Assembly: GCF_963678635.1 (NCBI RefSeq)
Contig: NC_087067.1
Location: 49,149,618 to 49,209,617 of the forward strand
Reading direction: 5' to 3'
DNA from: Symsagittifera roscoffensis
Taxonomy: Eukaryota; Xenacoelomorpha; Acoela; Convolutidae
DNA: 60,000 bases
Shown here: piece after piece, positions 24,876 to 38,500 of the stretch
How the letters are laid out: every line of letters begins with the position of its first letter
Position numbering within the stretch: the stretch's first letter is position 1
Program-made: the position numbers and the translations under genes
Notes under the pieces: generated by a model
The model's input: only the letters and a program-made list of their open reading frames with translations
Databases searched by the model: none
What the model was told of the DNA's origin: nothing

Positions 24876-27800
24876 TCAGGCGATACTCAAGTAGTATTTC
24901 TTGTGCAGGTGTACCGTTAGCTCCGTTTCTGCAAAGACCACGTGTAGGATAGCGTATATTTCCCTTGGGTTCAACTTGCCCCTGTTTGGGTCATAGACTG
25001 GCATCGAGACCTCCATTATCCCTCTTTCGACCATGAAGTCTCTCAGCCTCGCTTATGCCAACATCACGTGCTCAGGATCTATCGTGTTCCTTTCATTGAT
25101 CCTCGTTACCAGAAAGCACAGGTATTTACCCGGAACTTGTGAAACTGATGGGGGAAGCTCAGCCATTCCTCTCAACCCCGGTCTCTGCCTAAATAGAAAC
25201 TCCACGTTCTGATCTTCTCTCTTGAAGTCGGCCTCTAGTCTCGATTTGAAGCTCATGTCCGCCGTTATACAGATCGCGCTAGTTCTGTCTGACAAAATGA
25301 AGTCGCTGTCCGTGATCAGGATGTTCTCCGAATATTCATTGGGTATTTCAAATTTTGTTTTGAAATTTCGTTCTATGGTAGGCTCAGCCTCTTCCTCATG
25401 TAATTCTAGCCCGCTGGTTTCTCTCACTTCTCTGAGTTTCTTTATCATCAAATTTTTGGTGTGGTTAAGTTCTACCGCCACTCCCCGGACAAAAGTATTT
25501 ATCGACGTCCCCGTCGATGATGCTGGGTCTAAATTATCTGGCGGTATCTCGTGCGGCCTGTCGGTTGTTGTCCAACAGAAGAGGGGATCTTTCGTTTTCA
25601 CGTGTTTTTCTGCTGACATGTCGACCTGCTGGATGCTTTGCTCTTCATCTCCTTTGCTCTTGACACCGCGCATCCATTCTAGTATCCTTAAGTTTGTGCT
25701 TTCCCTCCTTTCTATCTCGCTCTGCTTCAGATCTGTTTCTTGTTCTGGTGTGAAGTAGTCTTCCTGCGGTTAGTGCTCGCTGTCGATGATGATTTGCCAT
25801 TCATCGTCGGCTACCAATTCGCCCACACTCAGTAACTCTTCGCTTAATTCGTCAGGCTGTATCTTGTCAATCAAGAAGTCATCCCCGTACCTATTTTACC
25901 TCATGCCTGTCCGCTTGCGATTTCCACTCCTTGTTCCTGCTGTTATCGGCAAGTCTGGTTCCGTCCACTTTGGTACCTCGTTCTGCTCTGGATAATTCCA
26001 CTCTTCTTCCGCAAAGGATTCCGCATCTGAGTCTGCTTCTATCTTTTCATTATCGTCCATGCTCACATCCTCGTTGCAATCATTCTTTTCTCTGGTGCCT
26101 TTTTCGTTCACTTCGAATGCTGGCTCTACCAATAAGTACTCTATCCCTTCATATTCTGCGGTACGCACCAGTCTTCGGAGATGGGACATGAGGTTTCAGA
26201 TTTTCATAATGCGCTGCTCGTCCCGTACTCAAGCGATAGAACCGTCCCTGCTGATGTACTTTCGTTATCATGAACGGTCCACGCCATTTCTTGAATAGTT
26301 TCTTCGTCCCCTTGGGAGGTATGATGCTCTGAATCACCCAGGCGTATTGGCCCACTGCATACGGTTTCGCTTGAAGTATCCTCTCATCGTATTTCTTCTG
26401 CTGCCTCATTTGTGCTTGCGCCGTGTTCCTCCTGCAGAGCTCGTTTAGTTCCTGTTGTCTCTTGACTACTTCTTTCACATAAGCTTGAGGCGACGTCTTT
26501 GTTCCTTCGTATTCTGGGTAAAAGAATGTTAGAGGCATTTCTCTCTCCCTGCCCGTTAACATCATGAAGGGACTGATTCCTGTTGTCGAGTGTTGCGTGC
26601 TGTTATACGCCCACACCACTTGCGGCAGATATTTATCCCAGTCTGTCATGTATCTCGAGCAATATACCCTCAGCATGTTCACCAACGTTCTGTTCTGTCT
26701 CTCCACTAACCGGTTAGTCTGAGGATGGTAATTCGTTGAGTGCGCTTGAGCAATGTGTGACCTCTTCATCAATTCTTTTTTCAGGTCACCCACGAAGGCT
26801 TTCCCGTTGTCCGACTGAAATGTCATCGGACAACCATATCGTGATATCCAATGTGTTATCAAGTGGACATAAGTCTCCTCCGCTGAGGCTCTTTGACAGG
26901 GCACCGCTTCTGCCAATTTCGTAAAGTGGTCTATTATGACCAGTATCTGGTTATATCCCAACCCTGTCATGCAGATCTTCTGATGGTCTATCTTCACAAC
27001 CTCGTTAAATTCCGAGCTCTCAACGGACTTGAGTGGGAACTTCATCTTCCTTGGGTCTTTCACCTGTAGACATGCCAGACATGCGTTCACCCATCTCTCG
27101 CAAGCCTTCCTTAATCCCGGCCAATCAAACCTGTGTAGTATTCTCTGTTGCACTTTGTCTATCCCCTGATGCCCCATTTGATCGTGCGATCTGAATAACA
27201 CTTCCGTCTGGTACAACTGTGGTAGTATGATGAGTTTTTGCTTGTGTAGTATCTTCTCCTCATCCTTTCTCCTGCATGCTACCACCCTTTCAGCTGTGTG
27301 ATACAGTAAATCTTTTCTCTCCTTGTAGAACTGGCTCAAGATCTTGTAGCTGTCTTCTTCCAGATCCCCTTTCTCTTTGGCTCCCCTCCGAATCCTTTTG
27401 GGGAGGTTGCTTGTCATCTTGTCATTGTTTTGGGCTCGTATTAGATCCGACAGCCTATATCTCGCCTTGACGTGTTCCTTCAGTGCCATTATCTGATCAT
27501 TCATTTCTCCGGGACTGTGGATGTCGTCTTTCAGCTTGACGCAAACTATACTCCTCAAGACCTTCCTGTCATCTTCTGGCACCAGGTTTGCTCTGACATT
27601 TGAGTTGCACGATAGCTCCCTGGACGGTTTCCTTGATACTGCAATTTTCTCAAGTTTTTCCCCTCCGCACACCTCCTGCTGATCCAAATTGTACGTTCCT
27701 GAGGAAGGATCCGTCTGTAGCTCCCTGTCGCCATGCCTCATCTTCTCTTCTGCCAATATCATGCATAGACTATCTTGGTCATCGCTGCTCTTCTCTGAGT

Positions 27801-30800
27801 CTTCATCCCATTCTTCACACTCCCCGGACAATTTTTCTTCTTCAGAATCTTCTTCTGCAGTGGGCCACTCGCCGGACTCTTGACCCAGTCCAAGGTGTTC
27901 AGCCTCCTCCTTGAATGCCACCTTCTTCTTCCTAACCATAGTCCGCTTAAGTTGGTCTTCAGGGATTCTTTCAACCAATGACTGCACGACTTCTTTTTCA
28001 TCAGTTTTCTTTTCTACCAAGGAGTCCTCGCTACCATCCGCATCATTCCTTCTCAATTTTGTGACCTCTGGTTCCCCTTTACTCTTTTCTTCGACCACAG
28101 GTTTATCGTCTGCTAGTTTCTCGAGTAATCTCCTCAAGTCATCACCTATCTCTGCCCTTCCCGTTTCTACTTGATTGAGATCAAAGCCTTTTGCCTTGAG
28201 TGTCTCCCTCACAATTTTCGACTTGAGCATTATCTCCATTGGCATCCCTTGGTTTCTTTTCAAGATTGTTTTCTCTGGACGCTCCTTTGGTAATTCGGGA
28301 TGATCTTCTATAGATTTGCCAGACTTGTCGAGCCACCTCGTGAGTGGAAGACTATCGTACGTTTCCTTATCCATGAAGGAGAAGCCATCTTTGATTTCTG
28401 GCCTATCCGCCTCCCTCTGTTCCTGTCTCTCGTAGAACTCCGTCTTCTTACCCAAGCTATCGGCATTTTGATGTATGTCTCTTGTCTTATGCTCAATTAT
28501 CATGTTGTATCCATCCAGGCGAACTATCCATCTCCCAATGTAGCTCTGATCCATTGAGTACGTTTTCAACCAGCGGAGTGTCCTGTTGTCGACTCGTAAC
28601 TTGAACGGCTCGCTACCTAGGTATGCGCTGTGTTTTTCGACAAAGGTAAGCACCGCGAACATTTCTGCTTTAGGCTCCCCGTACTTCATCTCCGTATCAC
28701 TCAAGACTTTACTCCCGTATGCAAACGGTCTCAAGACTGTATTCCCGTTCGATTCCTGCTCTTGATGTAGAATGCCAGAAATCGCTAGTACCGACGCATC
28801 CGTGTCCAGCACGTAAATTCCTTTTTCCGTTGGCATCCCTAGCTCCGCTGCTTCACACAACTCCTTCTTTATTCCCCGGAATGACTCCTCTGATGCATTG
28901 TTCCACGTGAATTTCTTGCCTTTGTGCCTCATTAGTTGTTGCATCGGGTACACTTTGTCCGCATAGCCCTTAATGAAGTCCCTATAATAGTTTGCAAAAC
29001 CCAAGAAGCTCATCAGTTGATGTTCCGTTTTCGGTGATTTCTAGGTCAGAAACGCTTTTACTGCATCTGGGTCTGGTATGATGCCATGTCTATCAACCAT
29101 CCTCCCCAGGTAATTAATCGAGTCCTTGAGTATTTCGCACTTTGATGGCTTGCATTTGAGCCCCGATCTCTTGATGCAGGTCAACACCTCGTCTAGTCGC
29201 TCGATTTGGTGTTCTAGTGTTGGTGTCGCTATTACCACGTCGTCCACGTAGCACATTAGCAGGTTGCCGTATTTCTTCGTTACACCTATCAATGCGTGTG
29301 CCATCAATCGTTGAAATGTAGCCGTGGCGTTGCAAAGACCAAAAGGCACCGTTTTTCATTGAAACAGCCCCAGCTCGCAGGCAAACCCTGTTTTGTCCCC
29401 CTCCTGCTACCTCAGTGGAACCTGCCAAAAAGCTGATCCTAAATGAAGAGTCGTAAAAAATTTTGCGTCCCCTAACTTCGAGAGGCTCTCATCAGTTCTG
29501 GGTATGGGGTAGGCATCCTTCACCGTGACGGTGTTCAAATATCGAAAGTCACAACAAAACCTTAATTGGTCGCCTTTCTTCTTAGCCATCACTACTCCAC
29601 GCGCCCACGGTGATTTTGATGGCTCTACCATATCATACTCTAGTAAGGTTTCTATCTCTTTTCTACATGCATCCGATTTGTTTGGGGTCATACGCCTCGC
29701 CCCCTCCCTGTGCGGTACCGCTGACTCTTCAAGCTCTATTTCGTGTTCAACAAAATTACAACATCCAATGTCTGCCTTATGTTTCGAAAAAACGTCCTCA
29801 TTCCGCTCTAGTACGTCCTTGATGGCTTCGAGCTGTTCGTCCGTTAACTTGCCCTTTAAGTGCTCTATTTCTGGTAAAACCGGTTTATCCATTTGTATTT
29901 CCTCTAGTGTGGGTCTTTCGAGGAAATTCGAGCAGCTCGAAAGTCCATCGTCTGTCTCTGACTTAGGTGATTTCACAAGAACTGATGTATCTTTTATTTT
30001 CTTTAATCTTCTCAAGATACAAATCTTGTCCCTATGATTGGGAGAATCAAGAACTTCATTCTCTTTTACATCTTCAGTCATTTCATATCGAGTCTTCACG
30101 GGTAAAGCGTATCCCAGTTTCCTTCCCCTCTGGATTGTGATGGGTATATCAAGAGTATTCAACAAGACACTGACGCAGAGGCCGCTCTTGGTTATCGAGA
30201 AAGATCTTCCCAAAAGAGCAGCATTTTGACTATTTGGATTTGGGACTATGCATAATTGCTTGTTGTCACTTAGTTCATTGTAAGTTTTCATCCGCAAGCT
30301 TACAATTGCCGCTTCGTTTGCTTTCAGTCTCACCCTCCTACTCGAGAATACCGGTGCTTTATTCTCATTCGTCATTATTAAATTTACCGGTTTAATTACG
30401 TACTTCCTTTCCGGGTTTCGAATCCTGAACAGGGCATTGTTTAGATAATTTGTTACGTCGAAATTTCTGATGAAGTCTCTGCCTAAATTGAATTGGTCAG
30501 ACTCATCCAGGTTTTCCACCACAAGAAAGCTCATCCACAGGTTGCGTTCCCCCAAGTTTAGGGCTATTATTGGTGTCCTGCCTAGTACCCGCAGCGCCCC
30601 TTTGTTTGCAGCTGACAGCCGTATTCTAGAGTCTATCAAATCGTCTTTGTCGAAGCCCATTCGCTCCCAAATTTCGATTGGTATAACGCTCAAGACCGCT
30701 CACGTGTCTAGTAACCCGCGCAACTGTGTCTTCTTGCCGCTTATGTCAAGCAGGTGTGCTGATACGTCTGCTTCCGTTCCGATATGCATGGCATCTTCTT

Positions 30801-33626
30801 CCAACATGGCGCAGTGTCCAATCGATCTCACTTTCAGTTCTTCTCTGACCACGTAGATCTTTCCGGCTAGGTCTTCGTCACATGTTTATTCAATCTATGT
30901 ATAACATTACCTCATGTGGAGCATAGGCCTCCGTGTACCTATTTTCGACGCGGACTGACTTGCTGCCGCCCCTCGTGACTAGAGCTCCTAAGGCTCTAGA
31001 AGTTGTTTGTGGACTTATTCTACTCAAGTAATCTGCGTACACATCAATGTGCATTATCGTCTGATCGCTCGGGTCACTCAGGTTTCTCGTTACTTCATGG
31101 CCGCCCACTGTAATTATCGACATTATCCTGGCTACAATTTTTGTTATGCCGAATGGTTTTCCTGTCACCATTTTTAGAGTGTTACAATTTCCCCTCCTTG
31201 TCGCTCCCATCTCGGCCTCTGGCACTGGCACCGGCCTACACAATGTCTCATTCAACTTCTGCCTTTCGATCTCCTGCTTCAGTCTTTGCTCGATCTATTT
31301 CGTCGCTAGGTCCTGTTTCACTTTGTTGATAGCCTCCGCAGCTGCTTTCTCATAGTTTAATTCTAGAGAATTCCCGGCCTCAGTTTCTATGGCATTTTTG
31401 ATTTGCGTTACAGCCTCCACCGTTTTTGTCGGTAATTCTGCGCTCGGTGCCTCCGAGTTTTTCGTGTCAATTTCAGTTTGCCTGTTCTTCGTGTTCTGTA
31501 CCGAAATCAGTGCTAGCATGTCTTTGGGGTGGTTTTGGTACTTCACTGCTTCCCAAAACAACGGAAAATCCATCCTGAAGTGGCCTTCTTGATTGCAGAA
31601 GAAGCACCTGCACCTTTTTTGATGATCAAGCCACTATAGAACTCATGTTTCTCCGTCTGGCTCATATTTTTTCATCCGGCGCATATCCCAGACTCTTCAT
31701 GCCTTGTTTGTACGTCGTGCAATCCGCCTCGTGATGATCCGCTGATCCGCAATTTGCGCATGACCTACGTTTGTCCATATCATCTCTAGGCTTGTACCAC
31801 GACGACCTCTGTGGTTGAATTCCTCCCTGCATAGTTCTTTTTTCTGAGTTGGGATACTTCTTCAGTTTCATTAACATGTACTCCCTTGACTTTTGTCTCA
31901 TCTCATCTGGAGTTGGTGAATTATCTTTCGAAAGTGTGTGTACGTTGCCAGCATTGTTCTCAAGTCGTCACTCTTTACCCCATCGATAAACTTCGAGGCG
32001 ATGCTCAAATTCCTTCTGTTTGTTGATTCATCGGGATCACTCCTTCTCCTCAAGCTCTCAAGATCATTCAGGAATCAATTGATTGATTCATCGTTTCTTT
32101 GTCTTCTTTTTTCAAATCTCATCATAGCTTGGTGGCCCTTCATTCCTGATCCGATTGGTTCAGCAATACTTCGAAGATCTTGACCGCAGTATCACGTTCC
32201 TCTTCCTTCTTTGCAACTACACATTTCAACGCTGTGCCCTCTTAGTTGTCTTGTTCCAAGTGTAACCTCATGACTTCTACCCATGTGTCGATGCATCCAT
32301 CTGAGTCGTCTTTGAATTCCTTTAGTTTCTTACAGGCTTTCCTGGATTTGCCACCTCCTCTTTCACTCGAGTCTGTATTCCTTGTAGCGAACGCTTCCAG
32401 TGTCCTATTCATCATTTCCCAGATGTTAGCCCACGTCATGGCATCGAGTCCCACATTAGTGCTCGTGGTGGAATCCCGTGGGTCATTTGTTGAGTTCGAG
32501 GTTCCACCCTTCATAATTGTCTTGCCCCCCCCCCCCCTACCCATGCGATCGCTGCACTCCGGGGTAACCGTGTGGACTCTCGTTTATACCGTTGTGGTTC
32601 TACAAAATCGACTCTGTTGCCTTGCGTTCGATCTGTTACCAGCTTGTCTTGTGATGTAGAGTTTCTCAAGAGAGCATCCAGTTTGGACTGTATGGCACTT
32701 GAACTCTCAGCTTGGTCCCTGCTCATTGTGTCTATTATTGTCTCCAGACTCCCTAACTTACCGTTCACAAAGTCGTACCGTTGCTTCTTTTCTTGCATGT
32801 CTTTTTTGATACGTTCCTCTCTCACTTTGTCGGTAGCCTCTACCTTGTCTGACATTTGCTGTAACTTTTCTTCAGTTGCCCTCGCCAGATTGATGCAATT
32901 GTCCAGGCTCTCGCTCTTATAATATCGTATCTCCTTTTTTAGCATTTGTCAATCCTCTTCACTGTACTTCAGGTTTTTGTCGATTTGTTTCGACTTCGCC
33001 ATCAAGTCGCCCAGTTCAAGAAAAGTTGTTTTATCTTGGTTAGCTGTTGCCCCATTGTTAACTGTTGCCTCATGGTTAGCTGTTGCTACAAGTTCGACCT
33101 GATCATCGTCTCGATTGTCCTCTATTGTTTTTGCAGAAACTGTTCCAAATGTCTTGCCTTTCTTGGTCGTTGGTGCTACCTCCTCCTTCTCTCTTGTTTT
33201 CATTCCGACCATCATTGCAATCCTCTCTGTGAACGACGTTCTTTTTGTTTGAGAATCATCCTTTATCGTTTCCGGCGTGTTGCTTGTTGCATCGTCTACA
33301 ATGTCAATCGGCGAGAACTCTATCGTTTTCTTTTCCTGTTCTTCCGCATTCGGCATTGGTGTCGATTCAATTGCCTTTCTTTCCACCTCATCAACACTCT
33401 GATCTGGTTACTCAAGATCGATTTCTATGGCAGGTACAGTTTGTCTTTCCACAGCGCCTTCTTTCGTGTTGTTTTCCTTTGCGCTTCTTGTGTTAACCAT
33501 ACTCACTGAAAAGTTCTTTCTCATTAATTTCGGATCCGATAATGTCGTCTTCCGTTGCGACGAGGTATGATTTTTCCTAGAGTCTAGTACTCTTTTGTCT
33601 GCTATTGGTACCCTACTTCGCCCCAT
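24876..33626 (-). pseudogene. element B gag-pol, broken
   Basis: This is the homologue of the 2935-aa Gag-Pol of element A, with matching start (M-G-R-S-R-V-P at 33626, and the conserved M-V-N-T-R-S further in). The longest intact part is 954 codons (26149-29013), covering RNase H, the acidic linker, integrase and the GPF motif. Breaks include a stop at 29041 (Trp codon lost), frameshifts around 29350-29410, 30700, 30890 and 31300, a stop near 31655, breaks near 31900-32250 and 32945, and a nonsense codon at 25053 in the tail. In RT motif A the catalytic Asp is changed to His (F-F-T-T-L-H-L-G-S at about 29440-29465), while motif C C-Y-V-D-D is kept. A run of 13 C residues at 32525-32537 has no counterpart in A. 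The zinc-knuckle region near 31700-31760 retains its first C-x2-C-x4-H-x4-C. Confidence 0.9.
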
Positions 33627-34273
33627 GATTTTTTTTTCACAATTTTTTTCTTATTTGCAATATCAATATTTACAAGTTTCTATTCTACAGATAAAAATCT
33701 AAAAATTCTTCCCAATTTTATTTAAGAAAAAAATCACTAAGTAATCTTAATCTAGTTGACTTATGGCTGTTTTTTAATCGATCTGATTGCTGTTTTGTGC
33801 TTTTACTTAAGTGTCGGGATGCTTCTCACTGTCCCAAGACCTCACTCTGTAGTATTGGGACAGTTCACCCTGTCCCAAGACCTACCACCCAAGTGTTGGG
33901 CTACCTCGCACTGTCGGAAGACTTTTCTGTACTGTCCCAAGAATTTACCCGTATTGTACGAAGACTTCTTCGTGCTGTCCCAAGACTTTTCCGTACTGTC
34001 CCAAGACTTTTCGGTGCTGTCCCAAGACTCTTCGGTCCTGTCCCAAGACTTCTTCATACTGTCCCAGGACTTCTTCGTACTGTCCCAAGACTCTTCTGTA
34101 CTGTCCCAAGACTTCTTCGTACTGTCCGAGACATTTCCGTACTGTCCCAAGACTTCTTGGTACCGTCCCAAGACTTTTCCGTACTGTCCCAAGACTTTTC
34201 GGTGCTGTCCCAAGACTCTTCGGTGCTGTCCTAGGACTTCTTCGCACTGTCCCAAGACTTTACGATGCTTTCC
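33627..34273 (-). other. element B leader, left part (split by element A)
   Basis: Region upstream of the B gag-pol start on the element strand. It begins with AT-rich sequence and then a tandem array with the core GTCCCAAGAC from about 33829. It is cut at 34273 by the insertion of element A and continues at 57008. Confidence 0.75.
33829..34273. repeat. 21-bp minisatellite in the element B leader, left part
   Basis: Imperfect units of 21 bp such as CTGTCCCAAGACTTCTTCGTA, regular from about 33909. They are open in several frames on both strands only because the unit is a multiple of three. The array continues on the other side of element A at 57008, and the 21-bp phase is kept when one TCC is removed. 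Confidence 0.9.
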
Positions 34274-34561
34274 TGTAACATTCGTCTACTGCAGTCACAC
34301 ATGAGGCTTAAGAAAAATAGGCCCTATAACCACTGGCTCAAGGGTCAGGGACACTATCTCTTGTGTTTTCCCACCTCAAGAACGGTCGGAGCCAGTTCGG
34401 TTCGCTTGTGACATGAGACTACGACCCGTTACAGCTTAAAGGCTACTACTAAAATATCCCCCCACTCTAGAATTAGAAACGTCCCCATACTTAGGTCTCT
34501 AGATACCCAAAATACATGAACGCCGTTAAAAACCGGGTTGGAACAATCCGTTAGGTTACTT

Positions 34562-34567
34562 TTTATT
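34562..34567 (-). terminator. candidate polyadenylation signal in the 3' LTR
   Basis: AATAAA on the minus strand within CTAATAAAAAG, downstream of the candidate TATA box in the element direction. This is the order expected for a U3-R-U5 LTR. Confidence 0.4.
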
Positions 34568-34750
34568 AGACAGTGTGACTTTGATCCATTTCAGATGGAT
34601 CAACCTAAAACTCGCCTTACCTCAACATAACAATCATAAAACACACTCTAGAATTTAAATTCGTACTCACATATCAGCGCTCTCAAGAGTTGGGAAAATA
34701 ATCCAGTCAGTAACTAACTCAAGAAATAAATAACTAAGAGAAGTTTAATG

Positions 34751-34757
34751 TTTTATA
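34751..34757 (-). promoter_or_regulatory. candidate TATA box in the 3' LTR copy
   Basis: TATAAAA on the minus strand, with the identical site at 56604-56610 in the 5' LTR, where it would drive element transcription. No initiator or start point can be read with confidence. Confidence 0.4.
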
Positions 34758-35154
34758 GTTTGGACAGCAAGGATAAGTTCATGCTCTAGAATTTGAGTTC
34801 TCTTGGACCGTTGGGACACTCCAGTTGTCCGCCTTTCCGCTGAAGGTTCACTCTGGTCCAACTTTAGTAATCGCTCTCTCGGGGATACTCTGTCTTCTAT
34901 TTCAAGTAGGACAGCTCTACTCTCGTTCACTATGATGGAAATTGCGAATAGCAATTTCCCACTCGTTTTTAATTGACAACTTCCCCGCAATTGTTCTAAA
35001 ATTGCTCTGATTTCTTTTTCTGATTTTCAGTTGTCGCGAGAAAATCGTGCATGACATGTTCCTTTCGAAATTTTGAAAAATTAAATTTCACTTCAAAATC
35101 AAGTATTTTCTGCTCTTCTCAAGGTCAAACTTCCAAATATGACCGACTGGCACA

Positions 35155-35584
35155 TACTCCCCGGACTCGAGATCGATGTCCTCATCGCGCGCTGTCTTCT
35201 GCCAGTGAGTCCCAGAAAAACCGAGTGTTGCTCAAGATACAGTGCCAGTGGTCATTTACAGAAGTTTGCAGCAGATTTAAGATTATCTACACCCCAAAAT
35301 TCACGACCATTTAAAATTTTCACACTATTGCTAAACAGCAATCAAAATCTGCATTTACCTGCACCTTTGAATTTTCGCTTTTCAAGCCAATCATTTAAAA
35401 ATCTCTTTTGTCCTATTCAATCAGGAAATTGTCATGCAGCATTTTGATTTATATAATAGATATAGTATATTAGTAACAATATTTACTTTGTTAAAATTTC
35501 TTTTTCGTGAATCCAAGTTTCACTCGGATTCACACTCAAGCCCCCCTTCCCTCTCAAGACTCAAGATCCATCCGATTTGCCCAT
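35155..35584 (-). other. element A 3' UTR and polypurine strip
   Basis: This 430-bp stretch lies between the ORF-X stop and the 3' LTR. Next to the LTR (35155-35164) the element strand reads CCGGGGAGTA, a short purine-rich tract conserved in element B and the best candidate for plus-strand priming. The rest contains no ORF of note. Confidence 0.55.
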
Positions 35585-38500
35585 TCATCTCGTGCTCTTC
35601 GCCTTGGAGGTACTGCCCCCTGAAGTGCTAGATGCGGCAAACTGTCTCAACAGTTCTTCTTCATCATCGGAACTAATCACAATCTCCTCCCAAGCCTTCA
35701 GCTGTTCATAGGATCGCATCCATTCTCTCTGCTCCTGCAATCTCTTTGCTTGGTTGGGTAGTGCCTTCACCCTAGCTTCTCGGTTCAAGCAAAAGGAGTT
35801 GTGCAGGCTCAAGCTCACGTTCTTCGCCAGGTCTTCCTCTAGTATCGACTCCCTCGCTTTGGTGTTGTCTCTAGACATCTTACCCACTCTCTTCCATCCC
35901 GTCGTGATCGCATTACGATGGGTTAGCAGGGGTCTCTTGAAAGCCTCCGGCCCAATCTCAGCCTGGAACTGTCGATACTCCTTATGATATTTTCTCATGT
36001 GATCTTTCGTTGCCCTGTACAACCAAGATGTCAGTGTCGCCCGAAACCATGGAAAGTACCTCAAGCGACTCCATACGTGCCTGACTTCCGTTGGTATGGC
36101 GAATACTTTGCACGCAGTCTCAAACAACTCAAGTCTCCTGCTGTAGTCTATCGCGTATATTGACTCAGCCGTTGGCGTCGTCGCCTCCCGATACTTCGTT
36201 ATATTCTCTTCTATCCATCTCAGAGCTAACATCGTGCTCACTACTAAGAGCGTCACCTTCTGCCGGTGATCCGGTAGTCCGATTGACCGAATCTCTTCCA
36301 CATCCCACACCAGGCAAAGGTTCTTGTGGTCTGGATACCACACCGTTTGTGCCAAACAGTGGCATGGGCATTCCCCATGAGAGATCTCAATGCTCCTGAG
36401 ATTACGCTCCCCTGAGGCTTCCAAGAGAGGCTCAAGCTCCATCATTTTCTCGTGCATCGTGTCGTTGTCTTCCAGGTTCGGAGTACTTCCCACAGGTTTC
36501 CCGATCACGTTTTGTCTCTCGTGATCGCTTGTGTTTTCTCTTTCCAACTTCAGAAGATCTTCTCCCCAGATTTCGCTTAAGTCATCTCTCAATTCTTTTG
36601 GTACTGTCCCTTTGATTTTTCTCAACAACTTGTGCGAGTGATGCGACATCCGAGCCAACCTCACGCACTTGGGCACTGAGAAGGCCTTGTCCACCAGTAT
36701 TCTCTGGCTGGACACTTCCACCATCGCCATGTGTAGCGGGTAGTGACTTCCGCACAAGTTGGCCATCATTGACCCTATCAGCGATTTCGCGTTCAATGGC
36801 AAGCCATAAGCTTCGCTCAGGGGAAATCCCATTTCCGCCTCAAGACCAACTTTCCAGCTCCGGATGTGTTTTTGAGTCACCTGCAACACCCCGGGCCATG
36901 ATTCCACGCTCAACGCCGTCACTAAATGATGTTCAGACTCCAGTCTCTCCAGTGCCTGCAGACCACACATTCTCGAGAAGAATCCGAGAGCTGTCGCTAT
37001 ATTCACCGTGGTTCTCGCGTAACATTCCGCTATTATTTGCACTTCACTTTTCTCCCTTTCTGTGATGTCTTCGAACCAAGTGACCAGGTCTTCTTTTTGA
37101 AACGACAGTATTCTGACGCATGACCGTCCATCGCAGATGTGCTCTCCGTTCCCACACGTCGAATCCAGACAGCTACCCGGCTCCAATTTCTTTGCTGACC
37201 CGGGGTCGCTCGTCCTTTCGCTTGGCTCTTGCATCTGGGGTGTGATTAGCTTATGTAGCACACTCAACTTCGCCAGATCTTCATCTTCCGTTGGTGCTAA
37301 CCTCACTCGCTCGGTGGTTTCCTCGATTAGGCTCGCATGGGGATGTGGACACCAGGAGGGTCTTAGTAGCTTCCATATCACTCCCAAGTTCGTGGTTAAC
37401 AAGCCATTTCCACCGCCCATGTTCACTTCAACTCTCTTGTTTGAGCGCGGTATGCTCATCACCTCTGGTGTTTTCTCAAGAATCAGGCCCAGGCTCGGCC
37501 CCTCTTTCTCCACCGCGTCTATCTCCATTATCCTTTCTGTCCAAAACTTCAGTAGCTCCGCTACCTCATGGTTTCTGTGGGCTCCTCCAGCTTCCGAGTC
37601 CAAGAAGGGATTGTAGGCTATTCCCATCACTCCAGACACATATTGGTATTCCCCCTTCTCACTGAGTCTCGAGTACTGTTCTGACGAGGCCAGGTTACGG
37701 TGAACATCATGTTCTTCCTCGAACTTCTTATTAGAGAACCTCCGTACCTCGTCCAGCTTTCGATGGTTCTCTAAGGATAGTCTGGAACCATCTTCTTTCT
37801 CTATTCCTGTACTCTGATATACGTTCAAGATGATCGTTGAGACTCTTCTCTCCATGGTTTTACTTCCACTTGCTCTCTGGTGGCATGCCAGGATGGTGCT
37901 ATCAGACATCATTGACATTGTCCATCTCAAGAAACATGTGGCATCTTTTCTTCTAGCCAGGCTCAAGCCTGAATTGTCCCTGGCCACGTGTTGCATCAGC
38001 GCCTGATACACCTCTAGCTTCTTGCTTCCCAACTTCAGCCTGTCATACGAGGTCAATGTCTCCAACTCTATTCCCACCAGACTCCAGGTGAACATTAATT
38101 GTCCCGCAGTTCTAACGAAGGGATTCGCCATTAGTGGCGGTGCTGATGAGGATGTTCTCATCGCCTCTTCAAAATGATCCTTCAACAAACTCTGCCAGGA
38201 CCTCTTCAGATGACTTGCCATCTCTATCTTATTAACCTCGGCTTTTTGCTGGGTGGCCCAATTGCGTCGCCTGCGAGCTATTCCACTGTCCAACTTCTTC
38301 AAGCAGTCCTCCATTTCCTTCAATGTTTCGAGGGCCACCCACCACGTCCGGGAAGTGTTCCTCGTCTTGTTCCTCTCCAATGGATCACTCGTCACTTGTT
38401 TGCTCATGTCCTGATGTGCCTTCGAGATCCATTCTTTGCCGATCTCCACTTCCCCTACCTGTCCGTTCGTTGAACCTCTCTTCACGTTTACCTTCTGAGG

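Larger units (their letters stand above)
34274..35154 (-). repeat. element A 3' LTR
   Basis: 881 bp, TGTAACATTCG...GACTGGCACA on the plus strand, so TGTGCCAG...TGTTACA on the element strand. It is identical by eye to 56127-57007. On the element strand it holds a TATAAAA at 34751-34757 and an AATAAA at 34562-34567, about 190 bp further downstream, which fit a promoter and a polyadenylation signal. An 81-codon open frame at 34745-34990 has no recognisable content. Confidence 0.93.

Noticed and set aside
32525-32537. Poly-C run as a regulatory or frameshifting site
   Set aside because: It is absent from element A and lies in an already broken gag remnant; a sequencing or assembly error or a decay feature is more likely.
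33756-34304. Long open frames on both strands across the 21-bp leader array (for example 33756-34304 plus, 33842-34255 minus)
   Set aside because: The unit length is a multiple of three with no stop codons, so several frames stay open automatically; the low-complexity products are not credible proteins.
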